From: Dryococelus australis
Lineage: Eukaryota > Arthropoda > Insecta > Phasmatodea > Phasmatidae
Assembly: GCA_029891345.1 (NCBI GenBank)
Contig: CM057009.1
Span: forward strand, 287,504,966 to 287,568,965
DNA length: 64,000 nucleotides
Direction of reading: 5' to 3'
Both the position numbers and the translations under genes were made by a program. Numbering within the stretch: the first letter of the stretch is position 1; each line of letters begins with the position of its first letter. Positions 38,166 to 50,884 of the stretch are shown here, one piece after another. Below the pieces are notes generated by a model. It saw only the letters and a program-made list of their open reading frames with translations, was not told the DNA's origin and did not search any database.

Positions 38166-40969
38166 CAAATTTTTTTACTATTCACAACACAAATATGCTG
38201 TCAGTGAAGTTGTATGTAAATGTCTCACTACTGTTGCATATGCTTCTGGTTTCATTTCTTACAATATTGCTATCAACGAGATGTCAAGGCCTACTTACCA
38301 TTTAAGCTTTAAAGAACTTCATAAAAAATTATTAGCATCCTTGTAGAGGAAAGATCATTTGTTATATAAGTAATTGTTTTAATTTCAATTATGTATATTA
38401 CATGCGTTTGCTTACAGCATCACACTTTGTTTAATGAACAACGTGCTCAAAAAACATACCCATGGAGAGGCCGGACCTGATAATGAAAATTGTAAAATTG
38501 AGCCCAGAATGCTAACATTTGAAATGAATGACAGGGAGGGGGGGAGCACACAATATGAATTTTTACAGCTTGCATTACTTACATCTCAAATGCCTTTTAT
38601 TGTTCACGCATGTAGAACTATGGTTTTTTGGTTAATACCTTGTAAAACATACTTATGGACGAGTGATACTGTGTTGCACATAAAGTTAACCATTTTATTG
38701 CTTCGATAAAAGATGCTGAAATTGCTGTTTTAACAATAATACTGTAATAATCAAAGAGTTATAGACTTCGTAAGAATAATATTGAAGTTCAAATTTTTAC
38801 TTACATGTTTTAGCATTTGTCCCTACATGTAAGAGGCACGTTTCTTTTGTGTGGTGTTCAAGTGCAATTTCCGACCATTTTTAAATTTATATTGTTACAT
38901 ATGATGGTAAAAATGCCTCGGATAACCACGTATTGATACATATGATATTCGTGTAAAAGGTGAACCCACGATTACAGAAATTTAAAGAAATATTCGAAGT
39001 TACGCAGCACAAATGCTAATAAGAAGTGTGTCCCTTTGCTGACATCATGCACACAAGCAGTTGAGTTTCGGCGGCAGGATGGTTTTACCTCATTTCCCTA
39101 CATTGCGAGCAGGACATTAACATAATACCAACAAAAAAACTGTATGGACACCATATCAAAACCATTTTCTTGTTCTTACAACCAAGTTGTTAACAGTAAC
39201 TGGGAGAACTGGAGTAATACAAAAAAGGTTTTAAGAGTGGACTGGACCCCCATATTTCTTGTGAAATAGTTGTTTGCGCGAATACACGTATCTGGGTAAA
39301 TAAATGTTATGCAAATACAACTTTTTGTCAGAAAAGATGAAAAAATTATCTATGCCCTTATTTTTTTTTTACTTTTGGCATATAAGAGTGTTCTTGGAGA
39401 AAAAAAATTGTGAAAATGGCCAAATATAACATTTTTAAAGCTTGTGTATGCACATTTCTTAAGTGGCAGGAGAAAAGTACAAAGATACACTCTGTGTACA
39501 CGTTAGTGTCACCCGTATCACTCCCCCGCTTCTTGAGCTTGGACGCAACAAGCAACAATCCTACTACACAAAGTTACAAGAGCAAGAACACAATCTCAAA
39601 AATAAAAACAAATAGGTCAAGATAATAATTTTGCTAAAACTTAATTACTAGCCAGACAAGACTCTTTTCAGTGGTTTCTCATTCTAAATCACGTTAAGTG
39701 ACAACAAATAAGATTTCAAAACACCAACATCCAACCTCATCTCTCAAATGGCGAAAGCCCATCATGAGTTGCACGCATGAGACATTTGGCGAAGCAGTGC
39801 GGTTAATCCATGTGGTGTGTGTATGCATGCATGCACACTGCACTGCACCTGATTTGCCAAGGTCATTCCTGGAGAACTCAAGAATGGGGTGATAAAAGGG
39901 ATCCACGTTACTTTATAATCAATTTCAGGTATTTGTTCATGCACTCCAATGCATGTAATTGTCAATTTTACTGATAATGTTCTGTTCCATTTCGATTGAA
40001 GTCTCTTTCATAAATGTGCTTGGTTTGGAGCCAAGGCCTGCAGGAGTTTCATCTTTTGCTTACACTAATAAGAATTGTCTGCATAATTTATTTTCAAATC
40101 TTTTTATTCACCCCCACAACTGACTTGGCATTTTTTTTGTTAGAAATTGCAGTGCTGTACTGCCTTTTCTGTCGTAATCTTCGTGTTTGCCTCCAGTGTG
40201 CTCAGACAAGCATCAAGAAATAAGAATTCCACCTTAGGGCTTTTCTACTGTTTATTCTTCATTATAACATTTTTCATGTCTCACCAATTTTGTTTGCTTT
40301 TTTTGTGTAAGAAATGCTGGACAGCTCTGGATTTGAAATTCATGAGACCACCCTTATTTAATGTGTTTAAGTTTTAACTTCCACATTGTACTTGCACTTG
40401 TCATTCCTGCAGCAGACAGTAAAAGCGAAGTGTTTTGTGGTTATTCAACGTTACCTTAAGTATCCACGTAGTGATCACATCCGTAGAAAGACTCTCTGCT
40501 CACCAGGTGGCCGTATGCAAAATCATAGCCTGGTGCAGTGGAATCTCAATTTTAAACCCCAACACCTGAAACTGCTAAATGCTATAAGATGCAGATAGTA
40601 CTTGAGTAAATTCATACCAAAAATTTATCTGTGAATACCTAGCGACACTAACAATAATGTAAGCACAATGGATTGTTTGCTTATTTTATCAAATACAGTA
40701 ATACATTCCAACATACTCCAATTATAAAAATTCTCAACGTCTCAAAGTTTGCATTTTTAATAAAATCAACACAGTATACAATACTTGAAAAAAGCTGTTG
40801 TTTTTTAAAATAATTAGAAATCAGTTTCTTTTCCCTAGAGTAAGAGAGGGACTGAGGGGGCACTGGACATTTAAGCTAATAATGCTAACAGAAAAGTTAA
40901 CGAAAAACACATTAAAAACCCCTACACGAGGCAGAGGACAGTCACAAAACAACAGAGTTTAAAAGAATG
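38166..40969. other. Nothing recognised
   Basis: AT-rich, with short frames on both strands (for example 38434-38709 and 39358-39558) that have no family motif or splice context. Position 39060-39110 is slightly GC-richer. Confidence 0.5.
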
Positions 40970-41860
40970 AAAAACAAATCACAATATAATAAAAACACCT
41001 GTCACATGTAAAAATGGGAGCACACTGCTTCCAAACATACTCCCATCACACAGCATTCGTTGTAGGTCATTAGGAAAATTTAAAGTGTGATGAGCCTGGT
41101 CATGCCTACGACACTTGACCAGAATGTGTTGGGCAGTCAAGGGAGTGCCAGAGGTAGCACACTCAGGAGGAGGTTCACCATGAACCAGATATCTGTTGAC
41201 GTCCAAAAAGATACTGAGGAGCACTAGTGACAAAGGTGCAACCAATCGAGATATCTGACTTGAAACCATCAGTGTAAAAACTAATAAAACCATGGAACAC
41301 AGAAGACACAATATCAAGGAGAAGGCCCTTGCTAACAGGAGTGGTCAACTTAGGAAATTCTAACACGTTGAGGCAAACCTCAACCTGCCATAGTCTAGAT
41401 ATAGCTGAAGAAGGGCAACTGTGTCAGCACCCCAGTCATGACCACAAAATCTTTTCAAAAGGTCGGTAGGTAAGTAGTTGGGCTTAATGTCTAGTCAACA
41501 GCAAGATCATTAAAGACCGAGTAGGCTGCTCAAGGAAGAGAGATTAGGGAAGGAATCTGCCATTGCTGGCGTTGACGACCCATCCAAACATTTGCCTGGA
41601 GTAATCTTCGGTGCCACAACATCTCTTCATACAACCAGAACGTACAAGCTCTGCTGCATATCCTGAGTGGGTACAAGGGTATCTCCCCCATCATGAACAG
41701 GCACCTTCGCCCATCATTGCAAACCTCACTCCAGGAATACTTAGTCCTGCACCTCTGCACCCATTGTCACTGCACCACAGTAAACTAATAGTATACTGAA
41801 GCGTCGCCCAGATAGTCTTACAGCAGTCATACCACCGAAACACCCCATAGTACTAGCCAC
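40970..41860 (-). pseudogene. LINE retrotransposon 3' part: RT end, RNase H, CCHC knuckle
   Basis: The minus strand has a reverse-transcriptase C-terminal region (GLSIPGVRFAMMGE and HSGYAAELVRSG, about 41630-41750), an RNase H start (ISFYTDGFKSDISIGCTFV, about 41230-41290, where YTDGFKS is the usual YTDGSK), and a terminal zinc-knuckle block (GEPPPECATSGTPLTAQHIL then VKCRRHDQAHH, about 41060-41180) ending LPFLHVTGVF. These belong to I/Jockey-group LINEs that carry RNase H. An additional RT-like piece (WGADTVALLQLYLDYGRLRF, about 41370-41440) is out of the usual order, implying a deletion or rearrangement. Frameshifts and stops are frequent; the 5' half is absent. Confidence 0.8.
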
Positions 41861-41869
41861 CCCAGATTT

Positions 41870-42085
41870 TGTGCCATCTGGAATTAGGTTCTGTAAACAG
41901 GGAAGGCACCAGTACTTACACAGAACTGAACCCCCAGAATATAGGAGTGGAGCAACTCCGAATAAAGCAAACCGGAGCTGCCTCCTGCTACCAGACATTA
42001 GTACGTACGTTCCCGGTACTGGGAATCAAACCCGGGTCCCTCCAAATGAGAGTTCAGTAAGTTAACACTGTGCCACCCAGCTCAG
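41870..42085 (-). mobile_element. tRNA-derived SINE
   Basis: Reading from 42085 leftwards: an A-box-like GGTGGCACAGTG, then CGGGTTTGATTCCCAG (B-box GGTTTGATTCCC) about 45 bases on, the spacing of a tRNA head, followed by a non-tRNA body to about 41870. It lies just upstream of the LINE fragment on the same strand. No clear poly-A tail or target duplication seen. Confidence 0.65.
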
Positions 42086-44194
42086 TAATGTATTCAAAAG
42101 ATTTGGGTCACTTACTCAGAAAGATTTCAAGGACCGAATATGACTTCTCCAAGGTTTCCAGCCAAACGAGAGGCATAAAAATGTTGACAGTAATGGAAAC
42201 TGTTAAATACCCCCATATAAAAGCACCCTGGGAGAAGGAAAGATGCCACGTTTCCTACAGAAGTGGACCACCTGTGTCTTAGCTGTGGGAAAGAAGAAAC
42301 ACTGGCTTTCCGCCCAGTCACTAAGGTAGTGGAAGGCCAACTGACACCAGGTCTAGGCGAAGTGTAGTTGTGAGTGATTGAGGCTGAAGCAAAACGCAAC
42401 AGACAACCATAGGCCCACAGGAGCTCTGGGGCCTATCTTCTCTACACCTTTTCTCTACACCTTGGGTGAGCATAATCGCGTTGCGATAGGGCATCATAAC
42501 TTTTATCGAGCCATCGTTCATTCCTCTCCTTAAATCATAATTACGGCAAGACTAGGGACTAGCTGCGTGATATATAAATTGTATTCAGTTCTTGTGATAT
42601 TAACGTAAAGGTATTACCATTCTATTGTTATACGAGTAAATGTATCCTGTTGTTATAGCAAAAGTTTGTTATATTAAATGATATATTTTCATAAACGATC
42701 TTCCTTATTTAACTACCGTTGTAAGTTCGCCCCAGTGACTCCTTACCTCCTCTTAAAAGTTAAGGTGTTTAATAAGATCTTAGGTAGGAATTACAGAAAT
42801 AAAAAGATAGTAAACTATAGGAGGAAGGACAAGTGTTGCATTGGTGGAGGCTAGGGTCTATTCCCACCTCTTTACAGCCAAGCTCTACCTGTTCCCAGGT
42901 CATTTCATAATCATTTTGATAAAATATTTTTCATACCTTTGATAGCAATAAGAGTAAGCCACCTCCCCCATCTGCAATAGACAGCCCCACCCGCCCACGC
43001 TAACAGCTGTTCTACTTCCCCAGTAAACAAGAGTATCTTAAGTCAGTTACCACACGTGCGAGTCAGCGCTTGTGTAGCACGTCTTGCCGGCCAAGCTTTC
43101 TCGCCCACCTACTCCCTTCAAAGATGCTTGGTTTTAAGTAGTAAGAGTAATGCGTGTTTACTGCTCATAATACATGCAGAACATCCTGTTGTTCTGTTGG
43201 CTTAAACCACTCCATTTGTTTGTATGTTGTTGGAGTGTTTTTTACTTACTCTTTCTTGTAGTTTGCTTTAATTTTAAGTTTACACTAAGTGCACAGCAAC
43301 AAATACACATCCACACACATTCGTTACATACATCTTACATGGTACATGGAAACATGCAGCCACAAAAAAGCGTACAAGGTTTCTAAACTTGTTAAAAAAA
43401 TCTTGATTGACACTTCAGATTTTGAACAGTCGTTAGACGAACGGGATAGACTACGTGCCCTACTACACACCACAGAAACACCCACCAATAGCCAAATTTA
43501 AAATGAATCATTAGACACTTCATTTCCAACCACAGAACAAGACTACCCCATTGACAACCCCCCCCCCCCCCAAAAATCCATACATAACACACCTTCACCC
43601 CTCACCGACTTCTTTGGCTTTCCCCTCTATGAGAAAATTGGCATTACACCCTTACCCTCACATACACTACTACCCCCACACACCACCCACACGTACATCA
43701 AAACCACAGAAAATCAAACAACTCAACATGGCCAATCCATCACCTGTCAATGTTATTTTCACCCAACCTGAGAAACCGTCCTGGTTCTTGCAGATGCCGG
43801 AGTGCTTGCGCCTGCTCTCATGGAGGTAGACTAGCCATCTGTTTAACCAACGAGGGTTGATACTCGTGCGCTTGACCTGATGCAGCAAGTGTTAATTTGA
43901 CTTTCTCCTTCAGACCTTTCCTCTGGACAAAAGGCATCAGGAAGTAGAGATTTACCCTTATCCTACTGTACCACATTGTACAGATTTACGTGGTCCAGTT
44001 CCAATCTTCTTGACTTAGGGGACAACCTCTCCAGCTCAACAATTGTGCCCGGCCACCAGCTATATCCCATGCGATGCCAGGTTGTCTCTACAAAATGTTA
44101 GTGATTATGTGTGTCGTATTTCATATTTGAGAATAAGTTATTAAAATCGTTTTCACACATTTACTTAGTTTAAGAAGGAAACTAACAATAGTAA
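42086..44194. other. Nothing recognised
   Basis: Mixed composition. 42830-43120 and 43500-43720 are C-rich on the plus strand, with a 14-base C run at 43558-43571. The open frames across 43551-43829 reflect proline-rich low complexity and have no family support. Confidence 0.5.
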
Positions 44195-44345
44195 TGGCTG
44201 TTCACGATAAAGTGAGCACTTTTGAAATAAACCATGGAAAAACATCACTGCCCCTACATGTATATATTTTAAATGGTGCAATGAGGGACATGTATCCAGT
44301 AAAGTAGTTAACGAAGGAGGGGGAAGTAGTTCCATATATTAACGT
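44195..44345 (+). repeat. MITE relative, one end only
   Basis: Starts TGGCTGTTCACGATAAAGTG then AGCACTTTTGAAA, the same terminus as the MITE at 29726. The following ~120 bp match the copy at 61835 (ATCACTGCCC, ATATATTTTAA, GTAGTTCC), not the inside of the 29726 element. The opposite terminus is missing. Confidence 0.65.
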
Positions 44346-44452
44346 AGAACAAAATTGATTAGGTAACCATTTACGATGACATAAGTTATTTCTCTCGTTT
44401 TCTGTATATTTTAATGCATCAAAGTGTAAAATTAAGCATATTTGTACAATAT

Positions 44453-44671
44453 TTAATTTTCTAATAATTTTACAGTTTCACTTGACTGACGGATGAGCTG
44501 CTCTGAGGAGATCATTAACAACGAGCAGACAAGCTGGTTCAAGGAAATTGTACCTCTGTGTGGCTCCTCCTCTTCTTCAATTCTTGGATTGATGAGAAGG
44601 GCAGCAGGTACTAGTGCTTGGACTGTATAGAAAGCAGTGTATGGATTGTATGAATAGATCCCCGACATTAC
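44453..44671 (-). CDS. Candidate terminal exon of an unknown gene
   Basis: After a CATAATGTATTTGCAG acceptor-like sequence, the minus strand stays open for 72 codons to a TAA at 44453-44455. The product has a hydrophobic helix-like AFYTVQALVPAALLINP, an acidic EEEEE run, then SLNQLVCSLLMISSEQLIRQ. Composition and acceptor are exon-like. An internal GTACAA donor after PHRG (about 44558) offers a shorter exon. I do not recognise the protein. If real, it lies on the Rap1 strand, either upstream of Rap1 or nested in its intron. Confidence 0.3.
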   Translation of the reverse strand, partial: VMSGIYSYNPYTAFYTVQALVPAALLINPRIEEEEEPHRGTISLNQLVCSLLMISSEQLIRQSSETVKLLEN

Positions 44672-46740
44672 CTGCAAATACATTATGTACGGGTAACTAC
44701 TACAAGGTACAAGGCTACAAGAATGATACTCAAGTTTAGAGCCAACCTCACAAAAAATAAAAAATTTGGCAAACGCACTCTAGCTCCAGGCTAGCGACTC
44801 GGGCTTCAAACCTTGAAAGCTAAAGTTACGTTAGTCGGTAGAGGCATGGGAATGTGTTAAGAGTGTTGATGCTGGTCAAACTCTTGCATTGTTGGGTGTA
44901 TGTGTTTCTGGAAACAACATAATGTGGTCACTGACACACGCTAGGAATACTAAGCAGGTACATGACACGATGATAGCCTCGAGAAAGACTTAGGAACGAT
45001 ACATTACAGTATACGGGCGTAACTGCAGGGTGGCGCAGGGTTGCGGGGTACATAGCAGAATATATCCTAATTGACGTAGTCTACCCTGCTGCAAGCTTGC
45101 TTGACGTGTACCGGGGGTGGTTCTGAGCAACGCGTGCTAGAAATGCATTAACAATACAAAGCTTAACGTTAAAGAGCGGGAAAGTGCCTGAGCAACGCAT
45201 GCTGGACACTTACAATCAGGACAATTCCTGAGTGACTGGCACTGGGAAAGAAGACTGGTCACAATCTAGTGAGTTCCGCCGGCAGGTCGAACACTACTAG
45301 TGGCCTATCCACGGAGGTGCTTGAATGTGAAATTGGATACGTGATAAGCCTTGAACAGGCCCTTTGCAGGCACGGGGACTGAAGACTGGTCTAGAGATGT
45401 GGGCCGTCTCAGCTTATATACTAATCATAGGCAGGTGCCCACTAAGGCGAGGGGTGGTCGCTGAGCGGGGGATACGAATGCATGACTTGCTCTGTCACAT
45501 CACTGGCCGGCTGGAAGAGGATGTGAAACAAAAGACAAGCGATAATTACTACTAGAGCGATCTAGTGGGGAGTAAATGAACTTGCTGTCCTCTAAGCATG
45601 ATTACGGTGAACCAGTTATAAAAAACAATCTGTACGGCAGACAATACAATCTCATATGCCAACGTAATAAAATTAACCATCAAACTGCATGCAAGGGATT
45701 CTAGGGATGGAGCTTAAGTCGTTAAAATTACAATATTCAAAAAGCGTCATGCGCCAATTCACCCCCTTGCCACAGCGACTGAAGCACATCCTTGAGGTCG
45801 TGGGAAGGTACATTCTCCACAAAGTAATAGCACACTTCCACTATGTCCACAGTCTGAACAAGATGAGATTAGAACTCACCTCTGAGGAGAGATGGAAGAC
45901 TATTCTGACATGGAGAACTACACTTTTCGTTCAGTAGTCCAAGCTACAGAAGTCGCATGAGATAGTCATCTGATCAAGTGGAAGTCGCAGGTTTTGCAGG
46001 CACAGCCCATCTTCATTTCCTCTGGCACTCCTCTCAACTAGCATTCTACAACATAGGCAAGGTCAGAGACCCTTGGAGAGGAGTGTATCCCCCTCTAATA
46101 GTCTCCATCACAGCATCTACCCGACATCCTTGCGCAGAGACAAAACACATTTCCTTTCCTGAGACAGTGAAGGCAGCGAAGCAGAGATAGTGTTTTACTC
46201 AATTTTTGCTGATTAGCAGCCTGAAACGAAAGTGTGCTTCCGCAAGTTTAATCAACATTCCTCTCAGGCCACCACCATCAGAGGGATGGCTGAACAAATG
46301 AAAATTCCTTTGTGAGTATGCAGCGCTGTCCCCAAAACAGCAATTTTCTATCCTTCGCTACTATATACGCAGAGCTGTGTGTGCTGTGACTCTCGGCCGC
46401 TCCCCTCTTCATGATCTGACCTTGCTTCCTACAGCTGAGGGATGGGGTGAAGGTCGCTCACATCACATCTGGCGTCTAAACGCACTCTTACAAGCCCACC
46501 GCAAAAACAACAAGAATAAAAAAGGACACATGATCTCGCTCAGGCATGCATATTAAGCCTAACTCGCTCGCTCTCCACTAGGAGTATAACAAAGGGAAAG
46601 AATTGCTTTTTTATCTACTGGGCATCAGGAAATGTGCCATCTTATTCCTTTTTTGTTGTCTCAAATTACAGGTGTTCTTTTTTGGGGGTTACCGGCGGTG
46701 CCTCGGGAACCTCATTTCTTAAAGCATGCATTCACAACTA
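44672..46740. other. GC-richer unassigned tract
   Basis: A SINE-like B-box (minus strand GGTTTGAAGCCCGAG) lies at 44785-44799. Between 44930 and 46500 the GC content is raised and phrases recur, such as TGAGCAACGCGTGCT (about 45125) and TGAGCAACGCATGCT (about 45191). No coding motif recognised. Confidence 0.45.
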
Positions 46741-47750
46741 CAGTGGAACCCGGATTTTACATTCCTGTCAATAACATTTTCCAGTCAAAAAAACCACTTT
46801 AGGTAGGTCCCGACATTTCCCCCATGTTTACAATTCATTACATTCCCGCAACTTACACAGCAATGAGTGTCTTCCCAATGTTATACACTATTTGTTTTTG
46901 GTTGTCTTGAGAGTTGGGAGCAATAATAGGGTGGCGATGTTGGAGTAAGACAGGCTCAACTGCCGCTGTTATGAGTTGGCAGTTGCTGTTCTTATTCCAA
47001 GAACTAAATGAAAGTCTGTCACTCATGGATGTGGAAGGGACATGGGAGATGCTACCCTGCTGTGAGATAATCATCTACTGTAAGAGGAAAGAGTGAGGAA
47101 GAGAGTGAGATGCCGCCTGCTGTGACAGGCACTGATAATCATCAGTAGCCTGTGTTGCGGGTCGCCGAATTAGTAGCTTTGCAAGGGGCACACTGCAACT
47201 TCACCTTGTCATTTCAGTTTTTAAAATTGTTTAAAAGCAATATGAAATGTGACCTTCATTACCTAGCAACTAGCTGAGTTCAATTTTACTCTCAGTAAAA
47301 TAAGTGAGTGCTGAATTTAAAAACTAAACATATTAATAATTTTTAATTTTCTGAATATGAAAAAAGTTGAATTTTGCTGAGAAATGTGGTATACAACCTT
47401 GTAGATTTAATAGTTTTTATTTGATAAGTTTAAAACTTAAATTTTTTAAGTTGCCCTGGTTTAAGATTAAAAATATATTGCTAAAATATTTTTGAGTGGT
47501 ACTTTTATTCTTTGATTTTAAGGTATTTATGTGAAATTATATTTCCTATTTTTTTGTAAGTTCACTTAAAAGTAACAAATAGTACATCATGCTAGTGTTT
47601 AAACATTGTATAATACATTTGCTGTTCTTTTACTAACAGTTAGCTTGAAGTAGGGTGTGTCATGATGTTTTTCACTTTTATTTACACTTTCCCCTAAATT
47701 ACACCATTTTCAGTTTTCCCCATGAAAAGTGTAATACAAGGGTTCCACTG
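46741..47750. mobile_element. Pogo-type non-autonomous transposon, 1.01 kb
   Basis: Left end CAGTGGAACCCGGATTTTAC begins after TA (46739-46740); the right end read in reverse is CAGTGGAACCCTTGTATTAC and is followed by TA (47751-47752). Eleven terminal bases match exactly and the next 15 are similar. There is no transposase inside; 46860-47130 is GC-richer. This is typical of a deletion derivative mobilised in trans by a Tigger/pogo enzyme. Confidence 0.8.
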
Positions 47751-47767
47751 TAATAGTACTCTTGGTG

Positions 47768-47790
47768 ACACACACACACACACACACACG
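47768..47790. repeat. (CA)n microsatellite
   Basis: About eleven CA repeats immediately right of the pogo-type element. Confidence 0.9.
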
Positions 47791-49107
47791 TGATCTGCAA
47801 GCAAAAAATATGACTGGGTAAGAAAAATCATTTACAAACAATCCTTACATGTCAACAAAAAGGCACTTCACTCTCCATCCTTTGCAGCAATGCTGTGGCC
47901 GGCTACACGGACGATTAGCAATATCTCTAGTGACCCACAGCTTGCTAACTTTACAACTTCACAACCTAAGGGATGTGCCTAAAAGTACAGGTGCTTTCAG
48001 ACATGTCTCCTGGTTAGACACTGGTTTATACAGTGAAGTGGCAGGGTAATATAAAAAAAAAAATTGAGTGCTTTTATCACTAAAAAAAGATATTTAAAAA
48101 CATACTTTGCATCACTGCTTGCAAAGACAATATATATAACAATTCAGGGTTCTTTTCATGCAGCTGATTCGTGCTGCTGGCAGAACTTAAGAGCGCAATA
48201 AATAACTACAGGGATTTCCAAATGCTTGTTGCATAGCACGTGTGCCTGATATTGTACGTTAGAGAGATATTGTGCTGAACCAACCGCAATAGCAGACCTT
48301 CTGTTGTTTTGCTTGCCCACAGTTCTTGCATAAGGAGAGTGGCATTGGAATTGAGGAGGGTGGGGTGGCACTGTGAGGTAGTCGGGAATAGTTTTCCTTG
48401 CGATCACTGTGGTTTGCTCAGAATGTATGGATAGATATTAATTTATAAATGACGGAAAAAACTTACGTATTATAAAAGGTAATGTTAGCGGTAGAATGCA
48501 TTTGCCTGTGGAAATGAAATGGAATAGGGGCAAATATAAATGTATACACAGACTGCATACAGCTTTTATGTGAACTAATCATTATTTTAACAAATTTAAT
48601 GTAAATTTAAGAAATAAAAATTAAGTATGCGCAGTGTACTAGGAATGCAATATGAGCAATTTGGTCAACATAAAAATGCATTACGCAGATACAAATATGA
48701 AATTTTACAATATTGCCAAGTGTGGTTGCACAAAAATGTATATTTACACTAATGAAATGCTAGAAAGCTGTGCATAAATTTCAATAAAATATATGTCTCT
48801 TTTTTCAAACACTAAGTATCCTCATTTTTTTTAAAGTATGTAATGCTAGTCACTGCAAACATATTTTGTAATTTGTGCTTTTATTGTTTTTGTACTTCTG
48901 AAAACTTTTGTAAACAAATGATAATGTCTTATGTGGTAACTTGGGCATTTAAGGTATGTTTAATCTCTTGCTAACAAAAATGTTAATGTAAAATAAATTG
49001 TTACTTTCCATCCAAAATAACGTACGTTTCATTTGTGTTTCGTTTCCTGTTGTTTAACAAGCATACTGGGAAATAATACAACTGTCCTAAGTTACCTTGC
49101 AAGTACC
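47791..49107. other. Nothing recognised
   Basis: An 83-codon open frame on the minus strand at 48156-48407 and a short plus frame at 47849-48049 are present, without recognisable motifs. The rest is AT-rich. Confidence 0.45.
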
Positions 49108-49125
49108 GCCTTCTGATGTCTTCAG

Positions 49126-49347
49126 AGCTGATGAATGAAATTAGAAATGAGATGGATATTGAGCATCGTCAAGAATGCAATTTGGAAAGGGGGAGGTGGA
49201 GGGGAGTTTCCCTGAGAAAACCAGTGGACCAACAGAATCGTCCATGCACAATCCCCACATGCAAAAATCTGGCAGTGACCCCACCGCAGGTATCGAACCC
49301 AGAACAATTTTACTGGAGGCAAATGCTCCAGCAGTTACCTGACCACT
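49126..49347 (-). mobile_element. tRNA-derived SINE with perfect target duplication
   Basis: The 222-bp insert is flanked by identical 18-base copies GCCTTCTGATGTCTTCAG at 49108-49125 and 49348-49365. On the minus strand it begins with a tRNA-like head (GTGGTCAGGTAACTG as A-box region, GGTTCGATACC as B-box) followed by a unique body and an A/T-rich 3' end. The duplication and polymerase III boxes identify a retroposed SINE; the perfect duplication suggests it is among the younger insertions here. Confidence 0.9.
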
Positions 49348-49365
49348 GCCTTCTGATGTCTTCAG

Positions 49366-50884
49366 TCCCTAATTTGGAGATACAATTACTATACAGGAAA
49401 GAGTAAAATTTCGAACTATAAGCCAAAGATTTTCAAGGGCTTAAACTCCCATTTTCTCACCCTAGATTCTACTATTACCAATTTGAGGAAAAAAAAAAGT
49501 TTGAATATTAGTCCTACTTTCAGCAAAAATATAAATTAAAATTTTTTAATTAAAATTCTATACTAGAAATTTGATTGCTAATAAATTCTTAAAAATCCAC
49601 TAGAAGAAAAATTAACATATTTGGCAATCTGTTCTAATGATAAGTGGTGAGGAATTAGGCTTTTCTGAAAACCCGAGAAAATTTGAATTAAATAATATCA
49701 ACCGATAGTACTAATCATGGAGAATAATAATCACATAAGATCATAATATTGACAGTACGTGTTATGATTCACAATAATAAATTAGAGGAAAATTCTTTGG
49801 TAAAAGACATAAAAAACAGAAAAAACCCACAAGAAGAAAAGCTGGGAAAAAAAAAGGCACAATAAAAATGAATTCATACAAAATCTGGACCACTCTGCTT
49901 TCTGGAATGCAAGAACATAGGTACATCGGTGGGCTCTCCGTACTTGTGCACCAGGAAGTAACATGGTGCAGATTTTGAATGAATATTCTTTTTTTAAGCT
50001 AGTTAATGGATATCACAGCTTCCCAACAGTTCTAAACATCAAACTAAATTCAAACAACCTACAGCCACCAATATTGCAACAAACACACTATAAATACTCT
50101 CTTCACAAACATATACTGCATGAATTTCAATGATGTGATGCAGAGAAAGAGGTACCATCAACCCAAGTAATTGTTATTCAGCAGTGGTATAGTGCAGACA
50201 ATAAACATTTGTCAATTTACAAATAAAACTAGCACACTATATCATTCTAACCATTTGACAAGGCAAAAAATTTCTGAACATTACTTTGAACATTATGTTT
50301 TTACTTACGACCATTACATGTCCTAAAGGAGTATTGTGATGTTAAATATTGCTGTTCATGTTACTTCAATTACAATTAACGCCATGACTTCCTGTGTACT
50401 TGAGACAAGGCCAAAGATAAGTCTTAACATGCTCAAATTTAATAATCCTAATTACTGGGACACTCCTACTTTCACACACTATTTAGATATAACACTTCAT
50501 ATACTAATATTTTAAAAGATCCATGAACGAAGGCACAGTGATCTGCACTCCCAGAAACCTGTTTTAAACAAACAGTAAAATTTACTGAAATAGCTATTTA
50601 AAAATACATCCATGGAAGATATTGTTAGGTGCCAGACTGTTTACAACACAGTAAGCACAATTTTTAATATAAGCTATGCATAAGTCTTGGAGGATGTCAG
50701 GAAATTCGTGGGTACAGACTGCACCATGTGAATTTGAGTTCAGAACTTAGTAGAAAATAGGTTTTGGGTAAAAAGCTAAGGCCCCTAAGCTACGAGAAAA
50801 ACGACATTGAAGTAGATAAAATTACTATTTCACATTTAGCACAGCATACAAAACATCAGAACTGATTTAAAAGTTAGCTCTGCC
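49366..50884. other. Nothing recognised
   Basis: AT-rich. A minus-strand stretch at about 49880-49965 reads FLVHKYGEPTDVPMFLHSRK in one frame and looks coding-like, but it is short and lacks clear splice support. Confidence 0.45.

Noticed and set aside
48156..48407. 83-codon minus frame as a gene
   Set aside because: No ATG-context, acceptor/donor pair or recognisable motif; length is within chance for this GC-richer patch.
31431..49347. tRNA genes at the B-box sites
   Set aside because: The A/B boxes sit in SINE heads; acceptor and anticodon stems do not pair.
49880..49965. Minus-strand FLVHKYGEPTDVPMFLHSRK as an exon
   Set aside because: Protein-like but about 28 codons only, with no convincing splice sites and no family recognised.
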